DNA of 64,000 bases. Origin: Salvelinus alpinus (lineage: Eukaryota; Chordata; Actinopteri; Salmoniformes; Salmonidae). Of the stretch, positions 11,736 to 64,000 are shown piece after piece (position 1 is the first letter of the stretch; the number at the start of each line of letters is the position of its first letter). The notes under the pieces are model-generated. The model was not told where the DNA came from. It made no database searches and was given only the letters and a program-made list of their open reading frames with translations. Position numbers and translations under genes: made by a program. The stretch lies in the NCBI RefSeq assembly GCF_045679555.1, contig NC_092122.1:7311503-7375502 (forward strand). Direction: 5' to 3'.

Positions 11736-14445
11736 AATCTAGATGGCTTATTCATCACAAAACCATTTGATGTTGCCAATTATTTTAATGAGTACTTCAT
11801 TGGCAAAGTGGGCAAACTTAAGCAAGAAATGCCAACAACGAACAGAGAAACATCATATTCATGCATCAAATATTGAAAGAAAAGCATTGTACATTTGAAT
11901 TTTGTAAAGTTAGTGTGGGAGAGATGGAAAAATTGATATCGATCAATAATGACAAACCTCCTGGCATTGACAACTTAGATGGAAAGCTACTGAGGATGGT
12001 AGCTGACTCTATGGCCACTCCTATCTGTCATATATTTCATCTGAGTCTAGAGGAAGGTGTTTGTCCTCAGGCCTGAGGGAAGCCAAGGTCATTCCGCTAC
12101 CCAAGAGTGGTAAAGCGGCTTTTACTGGTTCTAACAGCAGACCTATCAGCTTGATGCCAGCTCTTAGAAAACAGTTGGAAAAAACAGACTTTCAGCATGC
12201 TTATAGAGAAGGACATTCAATATGTATGGCACTGACACAAATTACTGATGATTGGTTGAAAGAAATTGTGGGAGCTGTACTGTTAGATTTCAGCCTTTGA
12301 TATTATTGACCATATCTATCTATCATTGACCTGTTGTTAACAAAACTTATGTTTTATGGCTTTTCAACCTCTGCCATATAATTTATTCAGAGCTATCTAT
12401 CTAATAGAACTCAGAGGGTTTTCTTTAATGGCAGTCTCTCTAATGTCAAACATGTAGGGTGTGGTGACCACAGGGCAGCTCTCTAGGCCCTCTACTCTTT
12501 TCTATTTTTACCAATTACCTGCCACTGGCAATAAATATAGCCTGTGTGTCTATGTATGCTGATGATTTAACCATATACACTACCGTTCAAAAGTTTGGGG
12601 TCACTTAGAAATGTCCTTGTTTTGAATGAAAACATACATGAAATTAGTTGCAAATTGAATAGGAAATATAGTCAAGATGTTGACAAGGTTATAAATGATG
12701 AATTTTAATTGAAATTATAATTGTGTCCTTCAAACTTTGCTTTCATCAAAGAATCCTCTATTTGCAGCAATTACAGCCCTGCAGACCTTTGGCATTCTAG
12801 TTGTCAATTTGTTGAGGTAATCTGAAAAGATTTCCCCCCATGCTTCCTGAAGCACCTCCCACAAGTTGGATTGGCTTGATGGGCACTTCTTACGTACCAT
12901 ACGGTCAAGCTGCTCCCACAACAGCTCAATAGGGTTGAGATCCGGTGACTGTGCTAGCCACTCCATTATAGACAGAATACCAGCTGAGTACTTCTTCCCT
13001 AAATAGTTATTGCATAGTTTGGAGCTGTGCTTTGGGTTATTGTCCTGTTGTAGGAGGAAATTGGCTCCAATTAAGCTCCGTCCACATGTTATGGTATTGC
13101 AAAATGGAGTGATAGCCTTCCTTCTTCAAGATCCCTTTTACCCTGTACAAATCTCCCACTTTACCACCAACAAAGCACCCCCAGACCATCACATTACCTC
13201 CACCATGCTTGACAGATGGCGACAAGTACTCTTCCAGCATCTTTTCATTTTCTCTGCATCTCACGAATGTTCTTCTTTGTGATCCGAACGCCTCAAACTT
13301 GGATTCGTCTGTCCATAACACTTTTTTCCAATCTTCCTCTGTCCAGTGTCTGTGTTATTTTGCCCATCTTAATCTCTTCTTTTTTTGGGCCAGTCTGAGA
13401 TATGGCTTTTTGTTTGCAACTCTGCCTAGAAGGCCAGTATCCCGGAGTCGCCTCTTCACTGTTGACGTTGAGACTGGTGTTTTGCAGGTACTATTTAATG
13501 AAGCTGCCAGTTGAGGACTTGTGAGGCGTCTGTTTCTCAAACTAGACACTCTAATGTATTTGTCCTCTTGCTCAGTTGTGCACCGGGGCCTCCCACTGCT
13601 CTTTCTATTCTGGTTAGAGCCAGTTTGCTCTGTTCTGTGAAGGGAGTACTACACAGCATTGTACGAGATCTTCAGTGTCTTGGCAATTTCTCGCATGGAA
13701 TAGCCTTCATTTCTCAGAACAAGTATAGACTGACGAGTTTCAAAAGAAAGCTCTTTGTTTCTGGCCATTTTGAGCCTGTAATTGAACCCACAAATGCTGA
13801 TGCTCCAGATACTCAACTAGTCTAAAGAAGTACAGTTTTTTTGCTTCTTTAATCAGCACAACAGTTTTCAGCTGTGCTAACATAATTGCAAAATGATTTT
13901 CTAGTGATCAATTAGCCTTTTAAAATGATAAACTTGGATTAGCTAACACAACGTGCCATTGGAACACAGGAGGGATGGTTGCTGATAATGGGCCTCTGTA
14001 CGCCCATGTAGATATTCCATAGAAAATCAGCAGTTTCCAGCTACAATAGTCATTTACAACATTAACAATGTCTACACTGTATTTCTGATCAATTTGATGT
14101 TATTTTAATGGACAAAAAAATTGCTTTTCTTTCAAAAACAAGGACATTTCTAAGTGACCCCAAACTTGAGAACGGTAGTGTACGTGTCAGCAACCACAGC
14201 TAATAAAGTCACTTAAACCTTTAACAAAGAGTTGCAGTCAGTTTTGGAATGGGTGGCCAGTAATAAACTGGTCCTGAACATCTCTAAAACTAAGAGCATT
14301 GTATCTGATGAATCTGGTATTGAATATTTAAACCCTGGTCTTATGAGTCAGGTAGGTGTCAGGGTCACTGTAAAAGTCAACAATCCATTGCAGCAGAGTC
14401 ATTCAGACCAGTGTCCAGTGAGTGTTTAGCCCTACGTATAAACTG
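11736..14445 (+). mobile_element. CR1/L2-type LINE fragment (reverse transcriptase), split by Tc1
   Basis: Plus-strand RT remnant: PPGIDNLDGK, CPQA with a frameshift at about 12.07 kb, then REAKVIPLPKSGK, SNSRPISLMP and ALTQITDDWL, reaching the catalytic YADD at about 12557-12568. A Tc1 element then interrupts it (12578-14180). RT sequence resumes with LEWVASNKLVLN. The same family in the opposite orientation fills 42.6-46.9 kb. It is non-functional. Confidence 0.8.
12578..14180 (-). mobile_element. Tc1/mariner transposon, full length, dead transposase
   Basis: Ends 'cactaccgttcaaaagtt' and its inverted partner 'cttgagaacggtagtg' are flanked by TA on both sides (12576-12577, 14181-14182). 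Length is 1603 bp. Transposase pieces lie on the minus strand: the helix-turn-helix region (13549-13355, TSTVKRRLRDTGLLGR), the first catalytic Asp region (LWTDESKFEAF, 13321), and the C-terminal [12 protein letters not shown] with the catalytic Glu (12966-12730). Several frameshifts separate them. Confidence 0.92.
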
Positions 14446-14824
14446 AATGAGCGCTCAGAGAGTTATTTTTAGACCTGACCTGCTTTTCCCATGGGGAGAT
14501 CTTGAAGAGTACATCACACTACATGCACTGTACCATGCTGCACAGCTGTGCTGTCTAATGTATGCAGTCTAGCAGAAGTAGCAGTACTATGATAAGGACT
14601 ATTCACACTATTCAGAGAACATAAATCAGTGTGAAAAGAATTGTGGTTATTACAAACATTACATCACAAGAACACTTGCCCTACTTAATATAAGCATAAG
14701 TATATGAGCTAAAGCATTATTCATGAGAAACAGCATCATGTGATTGATCAGTTATGCACAGAACAGGATTCTTTTTTCTTCTTCTTTTTGTTCTTCTAAA
14801 TATGTTTTCATTGATATAGTCCAG

Positions 14825-20599
<5,775 letters not shown>

Positions 20600-20653
20600 T
20601 CCTACAGAGAAATAAAAAAGAGTAACTGAAAGGTTACCATGAACCTCAATACT

Positions 20654-20925
20654 ATTTTTTTTTTAACTAGGCAAGCCAGTTAAGAACACATTTTTCTTTA
20701 CAATGACAGCCTACCGGGGAACAGTGGGTTACTGCCTTGTACAGAGGTAGAACGAAAGATTTTTACCTTGTCAGCTCGGGGATTCGATCTAGCAACCTAC
20801 CCACTAGGCTACCTGCTGCCCCCTCGATCTAGCAACCTACCCACTAGGCTACCTGCTGCCCCCTCGATCTAGCAACCTTTCGGTTACTGGCCCAACGCTC
20901 TAACGACTAGGCTACCAGTCTCCCC
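20654..20925 (-). mobile_element. tRNA-derived SINE with duplicated B-box segment
   Basis: Minus-strand reading: 'tagcctagtcgttagagcg' (A-box region), then 'ggttgctagatcga' (B-box), then 'ccccgagctgacaaggta', ending in a poly-A/T tail at 20655-20665. A 40 bp segment containing the B-box is repeated, giving three B-box copies between about 20780 and 20880. It lies between ASB15 coding exon 1 and the putative upstream exon. Confidence 0.8.
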
Positions 20926-21509
20926 CAAATGACTCATGTCACTGCAGTCTGCATAGATCAACAGACACATCCTAAACTATAGGCATACAGACAGGAATCA
21001 CATTGCAATGACAAATTGAAAGGTTTTAAAGCACCTCCGTCGCTATCAAATATCCCAATGAACGGGCAACTCCAGTCTTACCTGTAAAATCTCCAGTGAA
21101 TGTCCCAGCCTCCGAAGGTTTGTTGGCTGCAAACTAAGTTTTATGTTGGTGTTTGCAGGAGTAATGGGATATTTTTAGACTTGACATGCCTATAATATCA
21201 GCCCCACACACTCTGAGAATGCCTGTCACACTGTCACATGCAGTGTTTCACTATCACACTAAACACAGTTTATCATAATAAGATTGAATTGACTATAGGA
21301 GCCATACAGTATAGACAGGCTGTCCGGTTTACAGCACACGAGTCCTACATGATGTTGATATTGCTAGTATGTGTAGTGTACCCACTTCGAATGATTTTAA
21401 ATGACCATTTGTAATACTTATTTTTCCAATCTAATCATTGAACATGTATTGTAGGATCCAGTAGTTAATAACATGTATTTAGGTTACTGAATAAGAGGAC
21501 TCATGTCAA
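20926..21509. other. ASB15 5' region with candidate non-coding exon
   Basis: The only structure I see is a candidate splice donor on the minus strand: 'gattttacag|gtaagactgg', putting an exon end at 21082. It would pair with the acceptor 'tttctctgtag' ending at 20602. If real, the ASB15 promoter lies near 21.1-21.5 kb. The TSS is not identifiable by eye. Confidence 0.4.
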
Positions 21510-23074
21510 CAGTCGTGGCCAAAAGTTTTGAGAATGACACAAATATTCATTTTCACAAAGTCTGCTGCCTCAGTTTGTATGATGGCAATTTGCATATACT
21601 CCAGAATGTTATGAAGAGTGATCAGATGAATTGCAATTAATTGCAAAGTCCCTCTTTGCCATGCAAATGAACTGAATCCCCAAAAAACATTTCCACTGCA
21701 TTTCAGCCCTGCCACAAAAGGACCAGCTGACATCATGTCAGTGACTCTCTCGTTAACACAGGTGTGAATGTTGATGAGGACAAGGCTGGAGATCACTCTG
21801 TCATGCTGATTGAGTTCGAATAACAGTGTGGAAGCTTCAAAAGGAGGGTGGTGCTTGGAATCATGGTGCTTCCTCTGTCAATCATGGTTACCTGCAAGGA
21901 AACATGTGCCGTCATCATTGCTTTGCACAAAAAGGGCTTCACAGGCAAGGATATTGCTGCCAGTAAGATTGCACCTAAATCAACCATTTATCAGATCATC
22001 AAGAACTTCAAGGAGAGCGGTTCAATTGTTGTGAAGAAGGCTTCAGGGCGGCCAAGAAAGTCCAGCAAGCGCCAGGACCATCTCCTAAAGTTGATTCAGC
22101 TGCGGGATCGGGGCACCACCAGTACAGAGCTTGCTCAGGAATGGCAGCAGGCTGGTGTGAGTGCATCTGCACGCACAGTGAGGCAAAGACTTTTGGAGGA
22201 TGGCCTGGTGTCAAGAAGGGCAGCAAAGAAGCCACTTCTCTCCAGGAAAAACATCAGGGACAGACTGATATTCTGCAAAAGGTACAGGGATTGGACTGCT
22301 GAGGACTGGGGTAAAGTCATTTTCTCTGATGAATTCCCTTTCCGATTGTTTGGGGCATCCGGAAAAAAGCTTGTCCAGAGAAGACAAGGTGAGCGCTACC
22401 ATCAGTCCTGTGTCATGCCAACAGTAAAGCATCCTGAGACCATTCATGTGTGGGGTTGCTTCTCAGCCAAGGGAGTGGGCTCACTCACAATTTTTCCTAA
22501 GAACACAGCCATGAATAAAGAACGGTACCAACACATCTTCCGAGAGCAACTTCTCCCTACCATCCAGGAATAGTTTGGTGACGAACAATGCCTTTTCCAG
22601 CATGATGGAGCACCTTGCCATAAGGCAAAAGTGATAACTAAGTGGCTCGGGGAACAAAACATTGATATTTTGGGTCCATGGCCAGGAAACTCCCCAGACC
22701 TTAATCTCATTGAGAACTTGTGGTCAATCCCCAAGAGGCGGGTGGACAAACAAAAACTCACAAATTCTAACAAACTCCAAGCATTGATTATGCAAGAATG
22801 GGCTACCATCAGTCAGGATGTGGCTCAGAAGTTAATTGACAGCATGCCAGGGCAGATTGCAGAGGTCTTGAAAAGGAAGGGTCAACACTGCAAATATTGA
22901 CTCTTTGCATCAACTTCATAATTGTCAATAAAAGCCTTTGACACGTATGAAATGCTTGTAATTATACTTCAGTATTCCATAGTAACATCTGACAAAAATA
23001 TCTAAAGACACTAAAGCATCAAACTTTGTAGAAATTAATATTTGTGTCATTCTTAAAACCTTTGGCCACGACTG
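21510..23074 (+). mobile_element. Tc1-like transposon between ASB15 and NDUFA5
   Basis: Inverted ends 'cagtcgtggccaaaagtttt' and 'aaacctttggccacgactg' bound a 1565 bp element. TA follows on the right; the left flank reads AA, perhaps a mutated TA. It contains an almost open transposase (separate entry). It sits in the short gap between two divergently transcribed genes. Confidence 0.95.
21863..22900 (+). pseudogene. Tc1-like transposase, one in-frame stop
   Basis: A DD34E-type transposase would cut and paste the surrounding element. The frame from the ATG at 21863 to 22900 (about 345 codons) is interrupted only by TAG at 22571-22573. Paired-like DNA-binding region: CAVIIALHKKGFTGKDIA, then a GRPRKSS AT-hook-like motif. 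Catalytic residues are visible: VIFSDEF (first Asp), FQHDGAPCHKA (second Asp) and NSPDLNLIENLW (Glu). The stop lies just before the second Asp, so the product would lack two of three catalytic residues. Confidence 0.9.
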
Positions 23075-23130
23075 TACTTACTACACCATCAAACATGCTG
23101 AGCTTTTATTTTGAAAAAACGAGGACGTGT

Positions 23131-23138
23131 TGACGTCA
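23131..23138 (+). promoter_or_regulatory. Perfect CRE palindrome upstream of NDUFA5
   Basis: TGACGTCA, 46 bp upstream of the NDUFA5 ATG, is the consensus CREB/ATF site. Its position fits a proximal promoter or 5' UTR of a nuclear gene for a mitochondrial protein. Next to the ATG, 'cccagaatccattgca' resembles a ZNF143-type site with one extra base; this is weaker. Binding is inferred, not shown. Confidence 0.5.
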
Positions 23139-23183
23139 TTTTTATTCGACAGAAGTGACCCAGAATCCATTGCACCCAAAATC

Positions 23184-25890
23184 ATGGCTGGTGTTCTGAA
23201 AAAGGTACGAGTCGAGGTCATATTATGATGATGCTTTTGTGAAAATGTAATGTGCTTTTGTTTATTCAGTTAGTTTCCTCTCACTTTACAATTGATATGA
23301 GCTTGGTCGCTTTCTATTGACAAGCATGCGTGTAAGCTAGCTGCTAGGCTGGCTCGTCTTCTAGCTAACAGACTTAGCTAGCTTGATCATTTGCTGGAGG
23401 GTTCGTGGATATATACTTTGATCTGCTATGTCAGGGTTAGTTACCTAGGCTAGTGGCTTGTCCGTTGGGAAGTAAATATAGCCAACTTACATGGTTGACA
23501 CGATACGAACTTAAAGGTACATGACCATATGTTTTATCCATATGTTCTGTAATGTTCCACCTTCCTTCTGAATGCCGTATTTTACCCAGGAGATTACTAA
23601 CGTTAACTATGTAGTCTCGCGTGCTGGCTAGCTATTATGCTCATTGTGTGTAATATTTCCCCCAGACAACAGGCTTGGTGGGACTGGCCGTGTCCCACAA
23701 CCCTCATGAGGTGAGTCTCCAGTAATGACCATAAACAGCAGTAGTGGACCACACCTACTTTGGTATGATAATGTATCTGTCTGTGCGTGTGTCCCCTCAG
23801 CGCCTGAGGATCTTGTACAGTAAGATCCTGGCGTCTCTCCAGGTCATCCCTCAGGACGCAGCCTACAGAAAGTACACAGAACAGCTTGTCAATGACCGCT
23901 TTGACCTTATCAAAGCCGTAAGTTCCACTCCAACCATCCTCACTTTCACATCTAGACAAGGGTCAGGTAAAGTTTAACAGGGTAGAACTCTTCCTACCAG
24001 CTCTCATTGTGACTGTGATTTCATGTATTAGCTTGAACCTGTATGAACCTCTGTGAGGTAATCCCCTTGTTGACTTTTATATTTCATATCATGTTACGGG
24101 ACATTGTTTGGGATGGCATCTTGTGTTTCAATCCATATAGATCATTTCATTGTCTTTCTTCATTTCAATTGAAAGGAGCCTGATGTGGAGAAACTAGAGA
24201 AGAAAATCAACTGTGGTCAGATCGAGGAGGTCATTCACCAGGTACAGAGAGGAGCCTCACACTCTTTTCATTGCTTTGCATCTTCCTCCTAAAGTTGCTC
24301 TCTCTAACCCCGTGTATACCTGGTTTCTACATGCGTCCGTTGTCCTGATCGTGTCCAAATTCTGGTTGTGCCCACATTTGTTGACCACCTCAGGAGTTAG
24401 TCGAAGACGCATCTTGTACAGATATCCTTTTAGTGTAAACAAATCCGGACAACAAAAGCGTATAAATTTGGCCACCGTCAGGGTTCTCCCGTTCTCACAT
24501 CAAATGCCAGGCCAAAATCAAATGTTTGAAAACATCATAGGCTACAGAAAGGCCAAGGACTGTAATAGCAGAATTTAAACTGAAGTAACCATGTGTTGGG
24601 GATGGAGCAGAAGAGAGCAGTGTATGGTAAGGTATAGGCCTAATGTTCCCCCTGTACCTTCAGGATGTGAATAGTGAATAGTCCATTTTGTGAGATGTGA
24701 ATAGTCCATTTCAGTTGCTGTGTCAGATATGAAAATAATACAGTGATATTATAATGCAATCCTTTTCAGATATCAATAAAGTGCAGAAGATGTCCAAACT
24801 GATGCGTAGAGGCGCATAGCTTTCTGTAGCCTAAGCATGAGCGAGGCTACTGTCCAATAGGCTAATGTAGGTTTCGATTACGAAGGACTCTTTAGGCTAC
24901 TTTTAGATTGACTCTGTTCTTTACTTTACATGCTTGCTCCTTTGCATTTTTTATAGATTGCTGCTTTTATCCATGCATTCATAATTTGACCACACGTCTT
25001 GCTATAGGTTATCATATTGAGGTACCGTTAGCGAATTATCAATGGTTTGGAGGAAACTAAACCACGGTCATTATCCCAGCATGTTGCTTTTTTATTCCTT
25101 TAATACTGTTTAGGCCTATACTAAAGGTTATTTACAATATTACAATAAATATAAAGATGTATGTAAACATCGATGCGTAAAGAACAAACCTATCCAGATA
25201 ATGCATTGTGCCATTCAGAGATGCACTTTGTAACTTAACCTGTTTTTACTGTGTGCATTAGGGCCTAAGTGGCATTTGTATTTATACTGTGCAATAATAG
25301 TATTTTGTACATACATCCAGATAGTCACATTGTTTGTGTGGTGACATTTGTAGGGATTGGAGAGATTCTCTGAATATTGTACAAGTCGAGGTTATCGGGA
25401 CAGTAGTCCATTACGCCCAGTCTTAAATCATTGGATAACAAAAGTAGGCTGTAATGATGAGTATAAAAGCGTGCTGTTTTCTGTCAATTTGTACAGCTTC
25501 TCATAACGGTTGAAAGCAGGTTGAATTAATTTGCCTACAGGGAGGGACCAGGGAATCTGGTCACAATACGAAGTGGCCAGATAAGAATCCCATTTTATGA
25601 CCGTGTGTAGACACAAATCTCGATCAGAGCATCTTGATTGGATGATGACAGCCATGTTAATGCAAGGTGTAACCACGGCTACATTGTTTTGTAGCATTCA
25701 AAAACCTCCCACATACTGTATCTCCCTCTTCCCAATTTATCATACATCTCATGCCTTATCTGACCCACTCATTTCCTCTTCCCTCCAGGCGGAGTGTGAG
25801 TTGGCTCTATCCAGGAAGATGGCGGAATGGAAACCATGGGAACCACTGATTGAAGAGCCTCCTGTCAACCAATGGAAGTGGCCCGTTTAA
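23184..25890 (+). CDS. NDUFA5: NADH dehydrogenase [ubiquinone] 1 alpha subcomplex subunit 5, complete
   Basis: An accessory subunit (B13) of the matrix arm of mitochondrial complex I, supporting assembly of the quinone-binding module; it has no catalytic residues itself. Five coding exons: 23184-23204, 23666-23710, 23801-23917, 24176-24241 and 25789-25890, all phase 0 with GT/AG boundaries. The product is 116 aa, the same length as the human protein. It begins [17 protein letters not shown]. It contains [25 protein letters not shown] and [16 protein letters not shown], and ends [12 protein letters not shown]. The start is fixed by the short first exon and the conserved N-terminus. It is transcribed away from ASB15 and towards COG5. 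A polyadenylation signal follows at 25949. Confidence 0.97.
24296..25690. repeat. Possible repeat filling NDUFA5 intron 4
   Basis: AT-rich intron DNA with no coding frame of note. Its right edge ('aatgcaaggtgtaaccac') matches the right end of the small element at 26.1-26.2 kb. Its left edge ('ccgtgtatacctggttt') resembles the complement of a stretch near 26.48 kb ('aggtataaacaggg'). This suggests one family of non-autonomous elements, possibly hAT-like. The limits are uncertain. Confidence 0.3.
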
Positions 25891-25948
25891 AGACTACTTC
25901 CTGTATTTGTCTGTTTGTGTCAGTGTAATTCCCAATGAAGCATGTACA

Positions 25949-25954
25949 AATAAA
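25949..25954 (+). terminator. NDUFA5 polyadenylation signal
   Basis: AATAAA in 'gtacaaataaagctgtgg', 59 nt after the stop codon, followed by T-rich DNA. This is the only canonical signal close to the gene end. Confidence 0.75.
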
Positions 25955-26091
25955 GCTGTGGAAATATTTTCCCTATCCTTGTAAAACATTTTTTTTTTTA
26001 CATTTTTGCCTTGTGGGTACTAACATTTTTCAGACAGTTACATAAAAACACTCAGCCAAACCAAGGAAGTTACTCTTTGAAAAACATGTCT

Positions 26092-26216
26092 AGAGCCCTG
26101 ATCTTGTTTGCATTAATGAATACACCATGTGTAAACCTGACAAACCTTGAACAGAGTGATCGGATCAACTTGATCACGAAAACCATATTTAATTAATGCA
26201 AGGTGTAACCAGGGCT
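26092..26216. mobile_element. Small inverted-repeat element (MITE candidate)
   Basis: About 125 bp with imperfect inverted ends: 'agccctgatcttgtttgcat' on the left and 'atgcaaggtgtaaccagggct' reversed on the right. It is non-coding. It lies between the convergent ends of NDUFA5 and COG5. Confidence 0.5.
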
Positions 26217-26655
26217 ATAAATAGACTACCTTTGAGAAAAAGCATCATCCTATCCTAGTGCACCTCATTTGAACTGGCACCCATGTGGGTCGCAACATGC
26301 ATATAATACCCATCCACCTTTAAGGCCGTTATTTTATTTGACTCACTAGTCACCTCAACTCTGCCCACTGAGCTTTCATCCAACCAATACATGTATACTG
26401 AAGGTCAGTCATTTTAATCATCTACACCCGTCTCAAAATGTGGACAAGATCAAGACACATGCTGCATGTTACCAGGTATAAACAGGGCTCAAGATACAAG
26501 CCTTCACATCAGGCACGACAACTTGTTTAACTTCTCGTTTTATAACCACAACCGTAGAGCTTTACATCGACAGGACCTCATTAAATAAGATAACATATGA
26601 ACAGTTCTATAGACCAGACAGGGGAAAAGAGCTGAATCAGTTATGTGTAATCGAC

Positions 26656-26803
26656 TAAGGGCTCTATTCAACCCATATCGCTGAAGCGTTACAGATAGCA
26701 CACTGAACCGACATCGTTTACCGTGAATGCAGTTTCCGCTAACAGGGCAAGGACATTGCCTTTAATGCGGAATTTCCGCGATACGGATTGAATAGAGCCC
26801 TTA
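26656..26803. mobile_element. Palindromic MITE ('aagggctctattcaa' ends)
   Basis: About 148 bp bounded by 'aagggctctattcaa' and its exact complement 'ttgaatagagccctt', next to TA/TTA-type flanks. The inside is GC-richer ('ggaatttccgcgatacgg') and non-coding. It resembles a short repeat I know from salmonids; the superfamily is not certain (PIF/Harbinger-like by the 3-bp flank). Confidence 0.7.
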
Positions 26804-27269
26804 GATTAGGTTAACTATTACTAAAGCCCTACCATCAATCATTCCTTATAATAAGTATTGTTCACCATAAAGCATTTAATAGTACAACATTTGTTTAACC
26901 ATTATAACCAGTAAAGGCCCTACCAATAACTAGCAAGTGTGTATTTCCCATTCACCACTATGAAGCACAGGTAACTGCCCCCTTGTGCTGCCCTCTGTGG
27001 CATAGCCATAGAATTAGCAGAACAGACATTGTGGGTAGTTTTCCATTTGGAATGTTTGAATTGCTGCTCATCACATCCATAGAAACGAGCAACACTGAAG
27101 TCATATCAATAATGGAAACTTCTGTTGGGTGGCCCATAAAAAAAGCCAAAGGATTTTCATAGCCATGTCCGTTCTACTAATTCTATAGTCATAACATTCA
27201 TAATATTGGGATGTGTTCTCCATGCTCATGTGAAGTGCAGACAGTTGCATCATGGGAGCTGTAGTACCC

Positions 27270-63387
<36,118 letters not shown>

Positions 63388-64000
63388 CTGCCGAGAGAAG
63401 AGAGAAACAACTGAACAGAGGGTCACACAAGGAGACACACACACACAGGGCTGTGATGAGTGCAGTCTGCACCCCACAGGCAGAAGGGCAGTGTGACTGT
63501 CATTATCACCATTATCTACCAGTGTGATCCTGGTAGATAATGCCACACCAGACGCTGCTATCGCCCCACACATTTATCACACTGCAAATCAGCTAGAACC
63601 CCAACCCCCACAAGCGCACGCCCACCGTGCTGTGCCATAACCGTCACCGTGGACAACAATGACAGCTCATCACCATGGTTACAAGTCATAGCTGGGCGTC
63701 TTAGGAGGTTAGTGCATAATGAGTGTCCACTCCTCTGAAGCATGCAGAGCTAGTACACACATGAGATCAGACAAATTCCGTCTCCTTGCTTGACATCCTG
63801 ATTACAGATTGATGTGTCTTTCGGCTCTGTTTAATAGATCTGTATTTCCTCATGCTGTTTGTCTGTAGAGCTGAGCTAGCCCTACACTCATACTAATGAC
63901 TTGCTCAGATCTGGTCCTAAGATGACAGGAGGACTGGTGTGTACAGTGGTACAGGAGATGATGATGATGGTGGTGATGATCTTAATGGTGACGATGACGA
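63388..64000. other. COG5 intron to window edge
   Basis: Short imperfect inverted repeat 'attatctaccagtgtgatcc' / 'tggtagataatg' at 63.51-63.54 kb, and a GAT/GGT trinucleotide-rich end (63960-64000). No exon is recognised. Confidence 0.45.

Overview
This window looks like nuclear DNA of a salmonid fish. Four protein-coding genes of a vertebrate are visible as spliced exons. The repeats match families I know from salmonid genomes: several Tc1-like DNA transposons including Sleeping Beauty-type copies, tRNA-derived SINEs with a tRNA-Leu-like promoter, a 5S rRNA-derived fragment, CR1/L2-type and L1/Tx1-type LINEs, and long (CA)n tracts. The genus cannot be settled from the sequence alone.

Gene layout from left to right: LMOD2 (leiomodin, minus strand, 5' part, running off the left edge), ASB15 (ankyrin-repeat SOCS-box protein, minus strand, complete, 11 coding exons, 610 codons), NDUFA5 (complex I accessory subunit, plus strand, complete, 5 exons, 116 codons) and COG5 (Golgi tether subunit, minus strand, 3' part, spread from 27.3 kb to beyond 63.4 kb). 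LMOD2-ASB15-NDUFA5 is a conserved vertebrate neighbourhood; two of the three are striated-muscle genes. Exon phases of ASB15, NDUFA5 and the visible LMOD2 all fit. COG5 does not fit: one exon carries two indels, one expected exon is absent beside a truncated Tc1 element, and one junction is out of phase. This copy may be a decaying duplicate, for example from the salmonid genome duplication, or may be misassembled.

The rest is mostly mobile DNA, often nested. At 4.3-11.2 kb a LINE sits inside a DNA-transposon-like repeat and itself holds a further insertion. At 36.1-41.4 kb a Tc1 element sits in a LINE remnant and contains a full-length L2-type LINE with an open 979-codon ORF. At 41.4-42.4 kb Sleeping Beauty-type ends form a large palindrome. 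At 42.6-53.7 kb an old CR1/L2-type LINE is followed by a nearly intact 6.9 kb L1/Tx1-type element with target-site duplications and one stop codon in each ORF. COG5 introns also hold a 2.2 kb pyrimidine-rich minisatellite split from a sister array by a LINE fragment.

I found no clearly new biological system. The items most worth checking are the COG5 lesions together with a (TG)45 tract abutting a COG5 3' splice site, the nearly intact L1/Tx1 and Tc1 copies, the Sleeping Beauty palindrome, and an unexplained 109-codon open frame in the spacer between the L1 ORFs.
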